The translations under genes and the position numbers were made by a program. Positions 31,335 through 42,036 of a stretch of DNA of 64,000 bases are shown piece after piece. Numbering within the stretch: position 1 is the first letter of the stretch; each line of letters begins with the position of its first letter. Source of the DNA: Piezodorus guildinii (lineage: Eukaryota; Arthropoda; Insecta; Hemiptera; Pentatomidae); NCBI GenBank assembly GCA_023052935.1, contig CM041293.1, forward strand, positions 176,195,600 through 176,259,599, in the 5' to 3' direction. The notes beneath the pieces were generated by a model. It did no database searches, was not told the origin of the DNA, and was given only the letters and a program-made list of their open reading frames with translations.

Positions 31335-32290
31335 TTAAAAGGCTAATCTATATCACTATCACAATGCCTATCTGGACATTCGGAGTTGAGCTTTGAGGCT
31401 CTACTCAACCATCTTCCCGTATTAAATCCTTACAATCCAAAATCCTTCGAAAAAACTTCGATTAACTTTGTCACCAACAAACTCCTCCATAAAGATCTGA
31501 ATGTCATTAGATTCATCTTCGGGGTCCCTAGGCGCTCCAGCGTTTCTGACAGGTATGCCGAGTTGAAGTGGCTCAATCCTGTTTTCCGGCGAAAGTATTT
31601 CTTGGGAGTTTTTCTATTCCGTACTTTCAATACCAAACATCCATCCTACATTCTTGACCTACTCATCCCTTGTTCATCGGTACATTCGTTTAATACAAGA
31701 TCCCAGTCCACTAACCTATATATTCCTTTTCATCAAACATCATCCTTTAAAAAATCATTTAGTTTGCGTGCCACATCGTCCTGGAATTCCATACCTACCT
31801 CTATACGCAAAGCTCCTTCTTTAACCTCATTTAAAAGCAACTGTTTAAAACTGTTAAAACTGTTCCTTCATCTCCTCAACCATCCATCGGCAGATTGATT
31901 GTAAACAAAACGCTAGAATAGTGGTCATGTCACATTCTAAAATGAGGACCACAACAAATATGTAAACAATGTTTTAGATATATTTTCACCTTTCTCTTTC
32001 TTTCTTCTGTTTTTCTCGGTGACCTTATTATACCATAAGAAGCACAATAGTAATATATCTTCAGATACACATTAATGATTATATAATTATAAACATATAT
32101 GTATACTAAGTAATCGTAGTTATTCATTTAACTGTATTTATTCTTATTTTTAAATAATATTATATCTTAAGTTTGTATTTCTTTTATGTTTTTGTTTCTG
32201 TGCCAGACACAAGCCAAAGTTTTGTACTTTTCTGTTATTCTTAGGGGACTGAAGGTCCCAGAATAAAATTTACTTTCTTTAAAAAAAAAT
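31335..32290 (+). pseudogene. Chimeric LINE copy: LA piece fused to LD 3' end
   Basis: 31335-31503 is LA (TMPIWTFGVEL, KSFEK, NFVTNKLLHKDLNV; stop codons and an internal deletion). From about 31504 the sequence switches in frame to LD: RFIFGVPRRSSVSDRYAELK, WLNPVFRRKYFLGVFLFRTF, RSQSTNLYIPFHQTSSFKKS, WNSIPTSIRKAPSL. A single open frame of 170 codons (31386-31898) spans the junction. The LD 3'UTR follows, ending GGTCCCAGAATAAAATTTAC plus an A run. Template switching during reverse transcription, or LD inserting into LA, would both give this. The in-frame join is accidental, and neither part has a catalytic core. Confidence 0.8.
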
Positions 32291-32475
32291 GTCCCACATC
32301 AATCCTTCCATGACAAACTCCACTCCCACTCCACTAGTTTCAAACCTTGCTACCTCTTCTATTCCTGACAATCCTCTGAGTCGTCTGAAAAAAACAAAAC
32401 AATATGGCCTCGAGACCTTCTATTTTAGATTACCTAGTGGAGTTGTGAAATTTCAATAAATAAATAAAACTTAAA
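32291..32475 (+). pseudogene. LA LINE 3' end scrap
   Basis: CATCAATCCTTCCATGACAA, CTGACAATCC, GGCCTCGAGACCTTCTA, then a shortened 3'UTR ending AATTTCAATAAATAAATAAA. Confidence 0.7.
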
Positions 32476-32825
32476 AAAGCACACATTGACTTCCATTTGT
32501 CACTTAATCACTTTATTTCATAAGCTTTTTATATCTGTCGACGTTTCGGGGCTGTTTCCCCATTTTCAAGACTTATGTTTTTCATTATATAAACGCTTTT
32601 TCATATATAACTCATTTTATTTCTTGGCACACGGCTATTTGTCCTTATGGGTGTTCATTGGCTTCATGGGTTATATATGAAAAAAGCATTTATATAATGA
32701 AAAAAATAAGTCTTGAAAATGGGGAAACAGCCCCGAAACGTCGACAGATATGAAAAGCTTATGAAATAAAGTGATTAAGTGACAAATGGAAGTCAATGTG
32801 TGCTTTTTTAAGTGTTTATATTAAG
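32476..32825. mobile_element. Palindromic element 1 (inverted Penelope-type arms)
   Basis: The left arm 32476-~32630 and right arm ~32672-32825 are near-perfect inverted copies. Both run from AAAAAAGCACACATTGACTT through AAGCTTTT, the GTCGACGTTTCGGGGCTGTT box, CCCCATTTTCAAGACTTA and ATATATAA. The spacer is about 40 bp. A single-arm relative occurs at 45600-45725. The stem would be ~150 bp. No coding. Confidence 0.75.
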
Positions 32826-33299
32826 AAAATCTTCCAAAAAAAATTAAAAAAGAAAAGAAACTAAATAAATTAAAAATAATAATACAATTTATCTTCTAAA
32901 CTTTCCATAGGGAATTACTAGACTGAAAATAATTGTCACTGTTACGTAACATAAAAAAATCTGTAAGAGAGATGTTTTAAAAGTACCGAGTTTGTGGAAA
33001 GATGTTGGGACTAGAAATGACACACGGATCCTGTGAGATATGTTGTCCATTAGATGTTCTGTCCAGGCCAGAACGAAATACCTGTAGGGCTTTGCCTGGT
33101 ATTTACCTGTCTGTTCGTTCGGACAGCTCTGTCTATGTCACTGAGATTAGTTACATCTCTGTTTTAGGATCTCAAATGTTTAGTTTTGTGTTATACATTT
33201 TATGAAATATGAAATATCAGTAAAAAAAATATTATTTTATTTTTATTTATTCATTGTTTATCGAAATTTACGACTGTATTAAATAATAAGTACAGATGA
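32826..33299. other. No recognised feature
   Basis: The patch 33000-33190 is GC-richer with a 67-codon plus frame (MLGLEMTHGSCEICCPLDVL...) that has no known domain. Confidence 0.3.
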
Positions 33300-33396
33300 C
33301 TGGCACTATCTTCAATAGGACTGTCCAGATCCTGGCCTATGCCGGTAACATTGTCATCGTGGGAAGGTCCTTTCAGGCGACCAAGGATGCATACAC
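33300..33396 (+). pseudogene. RT palm scrap, LH-like, mutated active site
   Basis: The plus frame reads IFNRTVQILAYAGNIVIVGR then SFQATKDAYT. It aligns with the LH motif-C region (NRTVYNHMIQPLAYAGDVDN). In this LINE type the box is normally YADD; here it is YAGN. Only about 97 bp survive. Confidence 0.65.
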
Positions 33397-33399
33397 ATT

Positions 33400-33760
33400 T
33401 CATTGATTTTATCATTGAACCTAAATATTTAAATTTCTCTACGTGTTCAAAAATATGTCCTGATATATCAATATCACCAAGATCGTCACCGTTTCTACTA
33501 CTAATCATAAATTTCGTCTGATCGGTATTTATTTCGAGTCCTATTTATTTACCGGTTTTTATTAACGCACTTGTATTTAGTTGTATAGTTTCTATTTCTT
33601 CATCGGCGTATCCCAAAACCGGTATTTTATCACCTGTATTTAAACTATTGCCAGTACACGTCACCTTTTCTATGACATATTCTAAAGCTATATTAAATAA
33701 AACAGGTGAAAGAGAGTCACCCTGTTTCAGACCTCATCGCACCTCAAATCTCTCGGAGTA
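33400..33760 (-). pseudogene. RTE-like LINE (LG) RT fragment
   Basis: The minus strand covers part of the RT palm: FEVR-like start near 33760, GDSLSPVLFNIALEYVIEKV-like, YADE-like catalytic box near 33608 (cggcgta...), then SSRNGDDLGDIDISGHIFEH and VEKFKYLGSMI. Several frameshifts are present. It is bounded abruptly by LA on one side and the LH-like scrap on the other. Confidence 0.75.
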
Positions 33761-33764
33761 ATAT

Positions 33765-34300
33765 TTTTTTTTTCGGAGGATTACCGGGAATAGATGTAGA
33801 TGAGGGGTTACGCACAAGCGGGTTTGAGTGGGCAGGTAGTTTGGAATTAAAGGAGGTGTATCTATCGCGGGTCAAGTCTGCAACCAGTTGGATATTTAGG
33901 TCTCTATGGATGAGTTTATTAGTTACAAAATAAGGAGCATTGAGGATTTTTTGTAGTATTTTGGATTGCAAGGATTGGATGCAGGAGGAGTTTGATAGTT
34001 TAGTGGACCCCCATAGCTCAATGCCATAGGTCCAAATAGGTCAGATACTTGTGATGTAAATGAGTCTTTTGTAGTAAATAGAGAGTTTGAACGTTTTTCT
34101 AAAAGTGTTATAATAAGCGGTATCTGCAGGTAGTTTCTTGTCGTTTTAGTCTAGTGTGAGGATTCCAAGTGAGGCCGTTGTCTAGATGGAGTCCAAGGTA
34201 GCGGATCTGTTAAACGGGCAATAATGGAATGTTGCCAAAGGATACAATAGGACAGGTATTCATAGGCTTGCGGCGAAGGGTAAAGGTCGGAGTATTTTTA
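33765..34300 (-). pseudogene. Jockey-like LINE (LA), internal fragment
   Basis: The minus strand runs from the ITFTLRRKP region (about 34270) via RPIWTYGIELWGSTK and SKILQKILNAPYFVTNKLIH to RDRYTSFNSKLPAHSNPLVR and SIPGNPP (33744-33971 frame). The 3' basic tail, 3'UTR and A tail are missing, replaced by LG at 33760. The junction is therefore not a simple insertion end. Confidence 0.8.
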
Positions 34301-34309
34301 AAAAGTACA

Positions 34310-35440
34310 CTAGAAAATAAAATGTATATCTATAAAGACTAAAACAAGAAATACTCAACCCGCCCCCTTTTGCCTTGACCTAGGCATTTATTCTTCCTGG
34401 CCAGTCATTAAAAGCAGCATGCATCACTTTTTAAGAAAACTGTTCATCTGCTCGGAGCAGAGATTGTTTAAGGCTTATGATGTGCTCTGTAGCATGCCAT
34501 TCTCTTCAGTTCGGACCAAAGCCGGTAATCTAGTGGGTTGAGATCAGGGTTTCCTGAGGGCCAATCTAAACCAGAGAGGAACCCTGGAATATTCTTTTGC
34601 AGCAGCTGCTGAGTTGTCCAGACCTTGCGAGATGGAGCGGAAGCCAGCTGAAAAACCCAATGACTTCCAGCAAACATCATTTAGACGCTTGAAGACAGGT
34701 TCCAAAATATCGTCCTTTTAAATTTGACCTTTTTTACCCAAAAATTGAGCATTTTGGTGTCATCACAGCAAACTCCCCAACAAACCATCACTGAGAAAAG
34801 GTGATCATATCTTTCGACTCTTCTAATGACTTCATGGGTTTCATTAGAGCTGTGTGCGAACATACGAACCTTTTGGCGATTAAATTTTCCTTAGATTGTA
34901 AAAAATTTCACTTGATCTTTTGATGAGGATCATCGGTGTTACGGCCAAAAATCAATTCTCATCTATCCACTCTAATTCGTTTTAGAGAAGTGGTTAGCCT
35001 TTCTCTTTTCATTCTTCGAAATGTACCCATCCTAAAGTCACTTTTTGTTATGTGTGACAGTGATCTGACAGATTTTCCCATTTCCCGAGGAAGGGTTTGT
35101 TGTTTCAAATTTCTTCTGATTCGAACAGCCTCTGCTCTAATTGGATTTGCGCTCTTACGATACGGGATGACTCGGTCGAAGTCCGTCACACACAGATATA
35201 TCCGTTTGTAGTGTGGTACACGAACATAAAGCTGATACCCAAAAGGTTTCAAAGTGTTGAAAATCTTTTCAACTTTGTTTAATGCAACCACAGCTATTTA
35301 GTTTTCTTTATCACTCCACTCCATACTAACTGAGCGAGATAAATTACAAACATTAACCTGACATGTAAAGAAAATAATGTGATAGAGGTGAGGATTATCT
35401 AAATAATATCCAAGGATTGCAACAAAGTTCAACTTTTTTA
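34310..35440 (-). pseudogene. DD37D (maT-like) mariner transposase, broken
   Basis: On the minus strand the transposase begins near 35323 with MEWSDKEN and an immediate stop. The frame 34959-35291 then gives the DNA-binding half (NPIRAEAVRIRRNLKQQTLP, REMGKSVRSL). Frame 34681-34863 gives MFAHSSNETHEVIRRVERYD and HLFSVMVCWGV. Frame 34468-34680 gives the C-terminal part, with VFQLASAPSRKVWTT and DWPSGNPDLNPLDYRLWSEL. Counting from the LAS position to PLDY gives 37 residues between, as in DD37D. The second Asp (expected in FQQDSAPAH) is Ala here (residue 13 of that frame). A 5'-end scrap lies at 19100-19215. Clear TIRs were not found. Confidence 0.8.
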
Positions 35441-35444
35441 ACAA

Positions 35445-36180
35445 TATTTATGGCAGAACTAGGTATATTTTTCAACGATCTGCCAACCATTTAATATTTG
35501 GCTGAGAAAACGTTTGTATATCAACTATAAAAATCTGCCTTTTGGACTTCTGCTCTTTCCCATATGACCAAAACGTATAAACGCACCTTTTTAGATCGGT
35601 CTACTGTCTTTTATACTGGAACGCTCTCACGTCAAATATCCATTATGCTCCTAGCCAATCCTTATTCCATTTTCTCCTCTTTTAATACCTTCATGCTTCC
35701 CAAGTAGATGTTAGCTATATGTAGCAGATGGAATTCGACAATTCTTTAAGAAATTAATTGAAAGTGTTTACAGTTTTTCACATAAATTGTTGTGAGCTTT
35801 TTATTTTATTTTGCAGTCATATCATATATACATAAAGATGTCAGTGTCCTTTTATTTTTATATTTTGTTAATTTATATGCAATTCAACCAGAAAAAACTT
35901 ATTTATTTATTTTTCTTTGAGTCCCTCAAATTATATTTTATTAATGTAGGATTTTTATTTTGTTCATATTTATTTTACTCAAGAAGCCTGATCCCAGAAT
36001 AAAGTTTCTTAACTATCTTTCTAAAATGATGTTTAGTTGAAAATTTTGGATTTGAAAAATCAATACTAATAATGTTTTTATTTATTAAAACATTTACATT
36101 TAAAGAAAAAAAAACTAAAATCATAGCAATGTAGATAACTTAGCAAATTTATCGGTACCTAATATATGAAACAAATATTT
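35445..36180 (+). pseudogene. LINE (LC) 3' end
   Basis: It starts with a short coding remnant (RSANHLIFG, then SHMTKTYKRTFLDRSTVFY and TGTLSRQISIMLLANP in shifting frames), matching the LINE C-terminal pattern (R)(S/T)F..RS..FWN. A long 3'UTR follows with CAAGAAGCCTGATCCCAGAA and TAAAG. It matches 19250-20790 in inverted orientation and lacks that copy's 230-bp insert. Confidence 0.6.
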
Positions 36181-36441
36181 CACGACAAACTACATGGACA
36201 CATTAACAGATCTATTCCAAATATGACTACAACTGAAATCTCTGACATAACTCGGCGTAGGTTGAAAAGGAGTTGGATGAGGGACCTCCTAGCCTAAAAT
36301 ATAGTTTCTGTTTGAAACTCAGAAGGATGCACCATAGGGGTCTTTCTCCCTCATGCCTAGCCATGCCATGTTTCCTTGTTTATAAAATTTGCTTATTGTA
36401 TGTATTTTTACAATAAGTAAAACTGTTGAATTAGAATAAAG
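36180..36441 (+). pseudogene. LA-related LINE 3' end (second subfamily)
   Basis: The plus frame reads HDKLHGHINRSIPN, MTTTEISDITRRRLKRSWMR and DLLA then a stop. This is the LA terminal basic motif with different residues. A 3'UTR ends AACTGTTGAATTAGAATAAA. Truncated upstream. Confidence 0.6.
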
Positions 36442-36695
36442 GGCGTGAAAGGCTTGTGAAGAAACTACCCAGCGGTAGAACTTCGATGTTTATTTAAGTA
36501 AGTAGATCCCGAGGCCATCTTCTTTTCAATCGCCTCGGAGGGTTGTCAGGAATATGTGAGTTTGATAGGTTGCGGACAATAGGGTTTATATGGGCTGGGA
36601 GTTTGGAATTAAAAGTGGTATATCTGGTACAAGAAAGGTCTGCAACAAATGGGATATTAAGGTCGTTATGGATGATAAAATAATTAACAAAAAAA
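36441..36695 (-). pseudogene. Jockey-like LINE (LA) 3' scrap
   Basis: The minus strand gives HNDLNIPFVADLSCTRYTTF, NSKLPAHINPIVRNL, IPDNPPRRLKRRWPRDLLT then the beginning of the LA 3'UTR (GTTCTACCGCTGGGTAGTTT). It lacks the distal 3'UTR and A tail. Confidence 0.8.
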
Positions 36696-37279
36696 AAAAA
36701 AAAAGAATATGAACAAGAAAATGGAAACAAATCACTTACCCTAGAGGTTCAAGCTAATTTGTGAGCTTATAAAAAAGCTAATAAGTTCGTGGACTCACCT
36801 GGAATAGAAGAAAAGAAATTATTAATCGTTGAAAATATTGCCTGGTTGAAATGTTTGTACTAATTGTATATTAATTATAATTTATAATATTCCTAAAGGA
36901 AAACAATTGGTATGCTGTGTTATAGCAACCCAATTAAGTTGGGCAGCATCATTTTGTTTTGTTAGTAAATAAAGTGTGTCTCTCTCTTATTTGTGATACA
37001 TTTGGACTTTGAATTTTCCTAAGAAGTGCATTACACATACCCAATACCTATTTATTGATGGAAAATACCCGATTATGGTTGAATTATAATGTAATTATAA
37101 TTCGTCTCGGCCTTTATCATTATACGTCTACCTATAATTTGTTTGTGATGAGTCGGAAGAAATAGAGGTCTCAAACGTGACTTTTTTTATTGAAACCAAT
37201 AATGGTTTAATGTCTTAGTTTTACCTAAAAAATAATGCACCAAAATGGAACACATTTGGGATCTTCTCTTTGTAAGAGA

Positions 37280-37436
37280 TTATGTCATGAAATAATATAA
37301 TGGATTATTTAATCAAATGTTTCCATCGAAACTCAATGTACTTTTTTCATATCTAAATCTATTGAAAATTCTTAATCTGATTTTAAGAACTGAAGTAAGT
37401 GAAAGTCGTGTGTTATATGCCGCACTTGATTTTTTT
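37280..37436 (+). mobile_element. HN1 3' end fragment
   Basis: ATAATATAATGGATTATTTA and ATCGAAACTCAATG lead to GTAAGTGAAAGTCGTGTG and TATGCCGCACTTGATTTTT. The stem-loop is expanded by a few bases. A second scrap (GTTGCGCGCAATACACAAGC) lies at 37457. Confidence 0.65.
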
Positions 37437-37489
37437 AACATCATTTCCTGAATTGAGTTGCGCGCAATACACAAGCACACCTGATTTTT

Positions 37490-37969
37490 TAAATAATTTA
37501 TAAATGTACGTTATAAATTCATATTATACAAAATTGGACTTAGACAAGCCGTATAATAAGGAAGAGACTTGAGGCCATTAGCTAAGAGCGAGGTAAGAAG
37601 ATTAATATCCCCAGCAATTAACAAGATGGCCGCTAAATAAAGGCAAAGCCACTCTCTCTCTCTCTCAGCTTTATCTTTATCTTCTTTATTTCTCATCTCC
37701 TTTATTTTTATCACGTTTACAACTCCGGCGGTAATTATCATTTTTCGTCATTTGGCCGGCCTCATTTTGTTGGGTTTTTAAAGATCACAAAGATTCTCTA
37801 ACGTTGTACTTTTCTAGAAAAGTTATAATGTACCGGAGAATATTTATGAGGGTTTTCGGAAGTAGAGATGAAAAAATACGGAGCGTTTTGCCCAAATTAT
37901 CAGAAAGCAGAAGTACTGAGACACTATAGGTACAGACTAGTATTATTTTATTTTATTTATTTTTTCACT
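37490..37969. other. No recognised feature
   Basis: It includes a (CT)n-like run at 37651-37665. No long frame with recognisable content. Confidence 0.35.
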
Positions 37970-37981
37970 TATTCAGCAGTG

Positions 37982-39137
37982 CCATCGTGTGGTGGATGTG
38001 GTATCCTCTACATTGGAGCGCGGAATGTACTGCACTGGAGCCTTTCTAGACGTGGAACTGGCTTTTGATCGAGTTTGGCATCCAGGACTGCTCTACAAAC
38101 TCCGCAAATTCCTCTCTCCGACATATTTCCTAATAATCCGCTCCTACCTTACAGGTAGAACCTTTAAAGTTAATCATAACATCTCCTACTCCTCAGTATT
38201 CAATCAGTTAGCCGGTGTACCTAAATGTAGTATCCTAGGCCCAATCCTCTACACGGTGTATACAGCTGATATCCCTATCCATCCAAGCACTTTCCTCTCT
38301 ACTTACGCTGATGACACATGTGTGCTATCCGTAAATAATGATCCTATTGTTGCTTCCCAAGTCCTACAGAACCATTTATCCGCCATTGCAGAATGGTGTC
38401 ACAATTGGAGAATCAAAATAAATCCTAATAAATCCCACCAAATCACCTTCACTCTACGACGTAAACCTAAGACTTCCTGTCCAGTTGTTTCCTTCAATCA
38501 TACTCCACTCATCACTGTAGAACAAATACGATACCTTGGACTTCATCTTGACAAACGTCTTACATGGAATCCTCATACAAGACTTAAACGACAGGAAACT
38601 GCTCGTAGATATCGACTATTAAAACACTTACTTGACAAACGATCAAAACTCCCTCTTTACTTCGAAAAACTCATTTACACAACCATTATTAGACCTATCT
38701 GGACTTATGGCATAGAGCTATGGGGCTTCACTAAACCATCGAATTCCTCCCGCATCCAATCCTTGCAATCCAAAATCCTTCGTCAAATCCTAGATGCTCC
38801 TAACTTTGTTACCAACAAACTCATCCATAGAGACCTGAATATCCCACTAGTTACAGAAATCGCTCAAAAAAGATACACCTCCTTTCATTCCAAATTACCC
38901 ACCCATACAAACCCGCTTGTCCGCATCCTCTCATCGACATATCTTCCCGATAATCCTCCGAGGCGTCTTAAAAGACGATGGCCTCGAGACCTGCTGAACA
39001 AATAATCATTGAAGTGCTACCGCTAGGTAGAATCTTCTCATGTCTTTTTCAAGCCAATTGTCTGTTTTTAGCACATTTACTTATTGTACTATGTAAATTG
39101 TACAGTTGTAAATATCAATAAAAAAAAATAAAAAAAA
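37982..39137 (+). pseudogene. Jockey-like LINE (LA), longest copy, 338-codon RT ORF, 9-bp TSD
   Basis: The TSD TTTCACTTA lies at 37973-37981 and 39138-39146. The frame 37989-39005 encodes the non-LTR reverse transcriptase from palm motif A to the C terminus: GAFLDVELAFDRVWHPG (Asp, ~residues 18-34), LAGVPKCSILGPILY (motif B, where the usual QG is KC), STYADDTCVLSVNND (YADD, ~residues 107-121), KINPNKSHQITFTLRRKP, RPIWTYGIELWGF and the C-terminal RRLKRRWPRDLL. The endonuclease and RT fingers are missing through 5' truncation. The Met at the ORF start is not native. The 3'UTR ends ACAGTTGTAAATATCAATAA plus an A-rich tail. It is the best reference for LA in this window. The ORF is intact but promoterless and lacks endonuclease. 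Confidence 0.92.
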
Positions 39138-39360
39138 TTTCACTTACCTATATATGGAATATATAGCAAGGGAAAGTATTGCGATCGTGAAAAATTTCGA
39201 ATTTTAGTTTTCAAGGGAAATACACGTTTTAGGGTTCCCTGAGTCAAAATTACCAGGCCCCACAAAAAGGTCTGTGTGTCTGTAAGTGCGTCCGTGTGTG
39301 TGTAGTAAGTCTAGCGCGAAAACGAAATACTGAATAAGCCGTATAATACTGAAATTTCAT

Positions 39361-40254
39361 TGTTCACGCCATATGTTATGGCCTGATAAGGTTTTTCCTG
39401 GCTGTTTCATTGAAAATAAAAACTCTATAATTTTTATGATATTTATCATAAGATCATTTTATTGTATAAATCTTTATTTTTTTATTTGGTTCGAAAATAG
39501 TCTTCGTAAATATAATTAAAAGTTTTTGTTAAGAAAGTGAAGAATAATAGAAGAAAAAAAAAGAAAAAAAAAAAAAAAAAAAAAAAAACACGATTGTTTT
39601 TTGACAGCCTCGTGGCGAGGCGAGTCTTAATGTAGCGTCTGAGCGGTGAAGATGTGCCGTATACAGACCCAAGTCTCCTCTCATACTCCGTACGTTTGCA
39701 AACGAATTTCTTCATCTTCTCATCGTTCCCCTTGGAACTTGAAAGAGCGGTCATTTTCAACACACAAGAGGACTTCGTCCAAGCCGCCCTGCGGTCGTTT
39801 TCTTCAACACTCAACTGGACATCTTTACGTGAACAGCCTATCTATATCCATTGGAACATTTAATTTCCTAATTATCATTCTTAAAACTGTTTAATTTTGA
39901 TACCTATATTTTTTACATCTTTAAGCATTTAATTAAGTTAAGTTTGTTTCTCATATTTTAATGAATATTTAAATTAGGTTTATTTTATTTCCTATATTTG
40001 TCTAACAGCTGTTTCAATATGATTAGGTTAATTTGTTTCTTATCTTTTCTCATATCAATTTATTAGGTTAATTTTGTTCCTTAGCTTGTTTATATATATT
40101 TTAGTCTATTAAATGTATTGTGATTCGTCATTTGCTTTCATTATTTTTATTTTTTAAATCTATACAATCCACTATTTTTTTTTAATAGAACCACCCTCAA
40201 TTTTCAGTTATCACTTGGAAGTACTGTTCTTCCACGGATAGCTTAGCGTACACA
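39361..40254 (+). mobile_element. Solo LTR of an LTR retrotransposon, 5-bp TSD
   Basis: It begins TGTTCACGCCATATG, ends GCGTACACA, and is flanked by TTCAT on both sides (39356-39360 and 40255-40259). A second copy lies inverted at 46197-47115. It contains a TATA-like promoter region before a GC-rich patch (GCGGTGAAGATGTGCCGTAT) and two units of a ~48-bp minisatellite (GCCGCCCTGCGG...). A 5-bp TSD and TG...CA ends fit Ty3/Gypsy, BEL/Pao or Copia. The clade is not decidable without pol. Confidence 0.88.
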
Positions 40255-40575
40255 TTCATAATTAAGACAACTATACACCCGAGATGTTAAAGTGCTACTT
40301 TATACCATGCATTTCGCACCTTTTTATAATTTTCTTAAAAACAGCTCAAACGATTTTAATTAAACTCGCTATATGGATTTAAAATTAAATGGGCTATAAT
40401 ATGACATAGATTTCATTCTGATTAAAATAGTCTGACAGGGCTTAAATGCCGATATTTTAAATTTTCTTCCTCTAAACTACCTTTAATTTTGTACATTTCA
40501 AAAAATTAACCATATCATTTTAATGGCATTGATAAAGGACGGCTAAATATACAGGTTGAACGAATTTAGAACCAG

Positions 40576-42030
40576 AGTGCGCTTCTAGTTCCCGGAAGGC
40601 TCTAAATCGGCATTAATTTTCCACTCTCACCCAGTGGCCACCCAGCTTCCAAAATTGAGATAGTGGTCGACAACAAAAAAAGAAAACTACGGTTTTATAA
40701 GAAAAACTTTTGATTTAGTAAGTATAATAAAATATAATTTTAGCACCTTTTAGCAAGAACTGCAGTTTTCGAAAGCATTTTTTTAATGCATTTTTTAGAT
40801 AAAATTGGACGAAGCGATAAAACTAAATCATTGGTATACAAATATCCCACTACATCGATTTCGTAAAAAAAATGTCTTTAATATCTTTTGGAAATCAGCA
40901 TCTCAATTGTTCCAAGTTGATAAAGCATCAACTTCATCCTTTAACTGAATTCCCTTTCGTCACCAGAAGAAACTTTACCCTTGTTTTACACTGGGATGTA
41001 GTCGGGTTTTGTTTTTGCTAGCTTGGAGTTTGGTTAGACGCGTTTTAATGTAATGAAGTGTGTATGGACATTAACATGGTCTTTTCACGTCGTTTATTAT
41101 CATCGGGAAAATTAAGGAATCTTTGAGTATAAACAGAAAATTTTATTTTTAGTCTATTGTCAATTTAATAACGAGAAACCAACAATTATGTAGAAACATA
41201 CTAATAATTTTTATTTTTCACTTAGCTATACAGGAAATTTATAGTAATGAAAATATAACATAAATTTAATTTTATCATATGTTAGTCATTTAGGCTAATG
41301 GACTATAGTTACCAAAAAACAAAAATAATTTACTGATTGTAAGGATGGCTCATCCGAAATCATTTGTAAACATATTGTCAATTTGTAAATATGTGAATAA
41401 AGTTTATACTAACAAATTAAGTTTACGCTTAATTGTGTGTTAAATTTACTGCACCCTCAACCAACTTCTCTCACTTAAAAAAAAATTAATTAGATTTTAT
41501 ATTGGTTACGTAAGAGAAAGTCGAGTTTCATATTTCTCTTTTTATGCAGTCGTGGTCATAGAAATTGCTGTGCTTTAATTTTTTGTGGAAATGAATTTGA
41601 TCAAATCAATTTTTTCTTTCTACTTTTCCATACCATAAGTTTAATGAAAGTAAGAGAAAAAAAAGAGAAAAAGTTTTTTAGTTCTTAGTCAGTTGTTTTA
41701 TTCCTGGAATGCAATCTGCAATCATTTAAAATTTCATGCGTTTTTCTATCAGAAACAGTTAACATTGCAAGGTTACATGAAGTAGAGGAATTTTAATGGA
41801 ATATAGCGGTGACACAAATCCATGGTGGTCACAGTTTTAAAAATTAATATTATAATTCATTTCACGAGAGAATTTGAACGTACGCTTTTTTAAATTTTTA
41901 TATGCTTTTCTTTAATTTTCAAAATATAATATTATAATTATTAATATAATTTTAGCGTGTTGCTAATAATTTAACAATGTACACAGTTTCACACAAAACA
42001 AAGATTTATTTAATGCAATGTGTATAACCT
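40576..42030. other. No gene; AT-rich unassigned DNA
   Basis: A short block at about 40860-40920 (TTTTGGAAATCAGCATCTCA) resembles the TIR of the small element nested in LH at 60012-60417. A tail-like TGTGAATAAAGTTTATACTA lies at 41390. Confidence 0.35.
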
Positions 42031-42036
42031 CTTTTT

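Larger units (their letters stand above)
37970..40575 (+). mobile_element. HN1 element split by an LA LINE and a solo LTR
   Basis: The HN1 pieces are 37970-37981 (5' subterminal TTTCACTTA), 39138-39360 and 40255-40575. Joined end to end they restore the family order: TTTCACTTACC, GATCGTGAAAA, AAATACACGTTTTAGGG, (GT)n, GAAATTTCAT, then ATTAAGACAACTATACACCC and GCCGATATTTTAAATTTTC. The two TSDs prove the order of events: HN1 first, then LA and the LTR. The 3' third is missing. Confidence 0.8.

Noticed and set aside
32476..32825. Transcription terminator or pri-miRNA
   Set aside because: The stem is far too long and belongs to a repeated palindromic element with related arms elsewhere.
36740..36798. 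59-nt segment with good acceptor and donor on the minus strand
   Set aside because: All three frames contain stops, and the acceptor region could equally be read as a donor (CAG|GTGAGT). No coding support.
37989..39005. 338-codon ORF as a host gene
   Set aside because: It is a LINE reverse transcriptase fragment flanked by a 9-bp TSD with an A-rich tail.
39482..39814. 110-codon minus-strand frame over the solo LTR
   Set aside because: It crosses a poly(T/A) run and the LTR minisatellite, and is not preserved in the second LTR copy.
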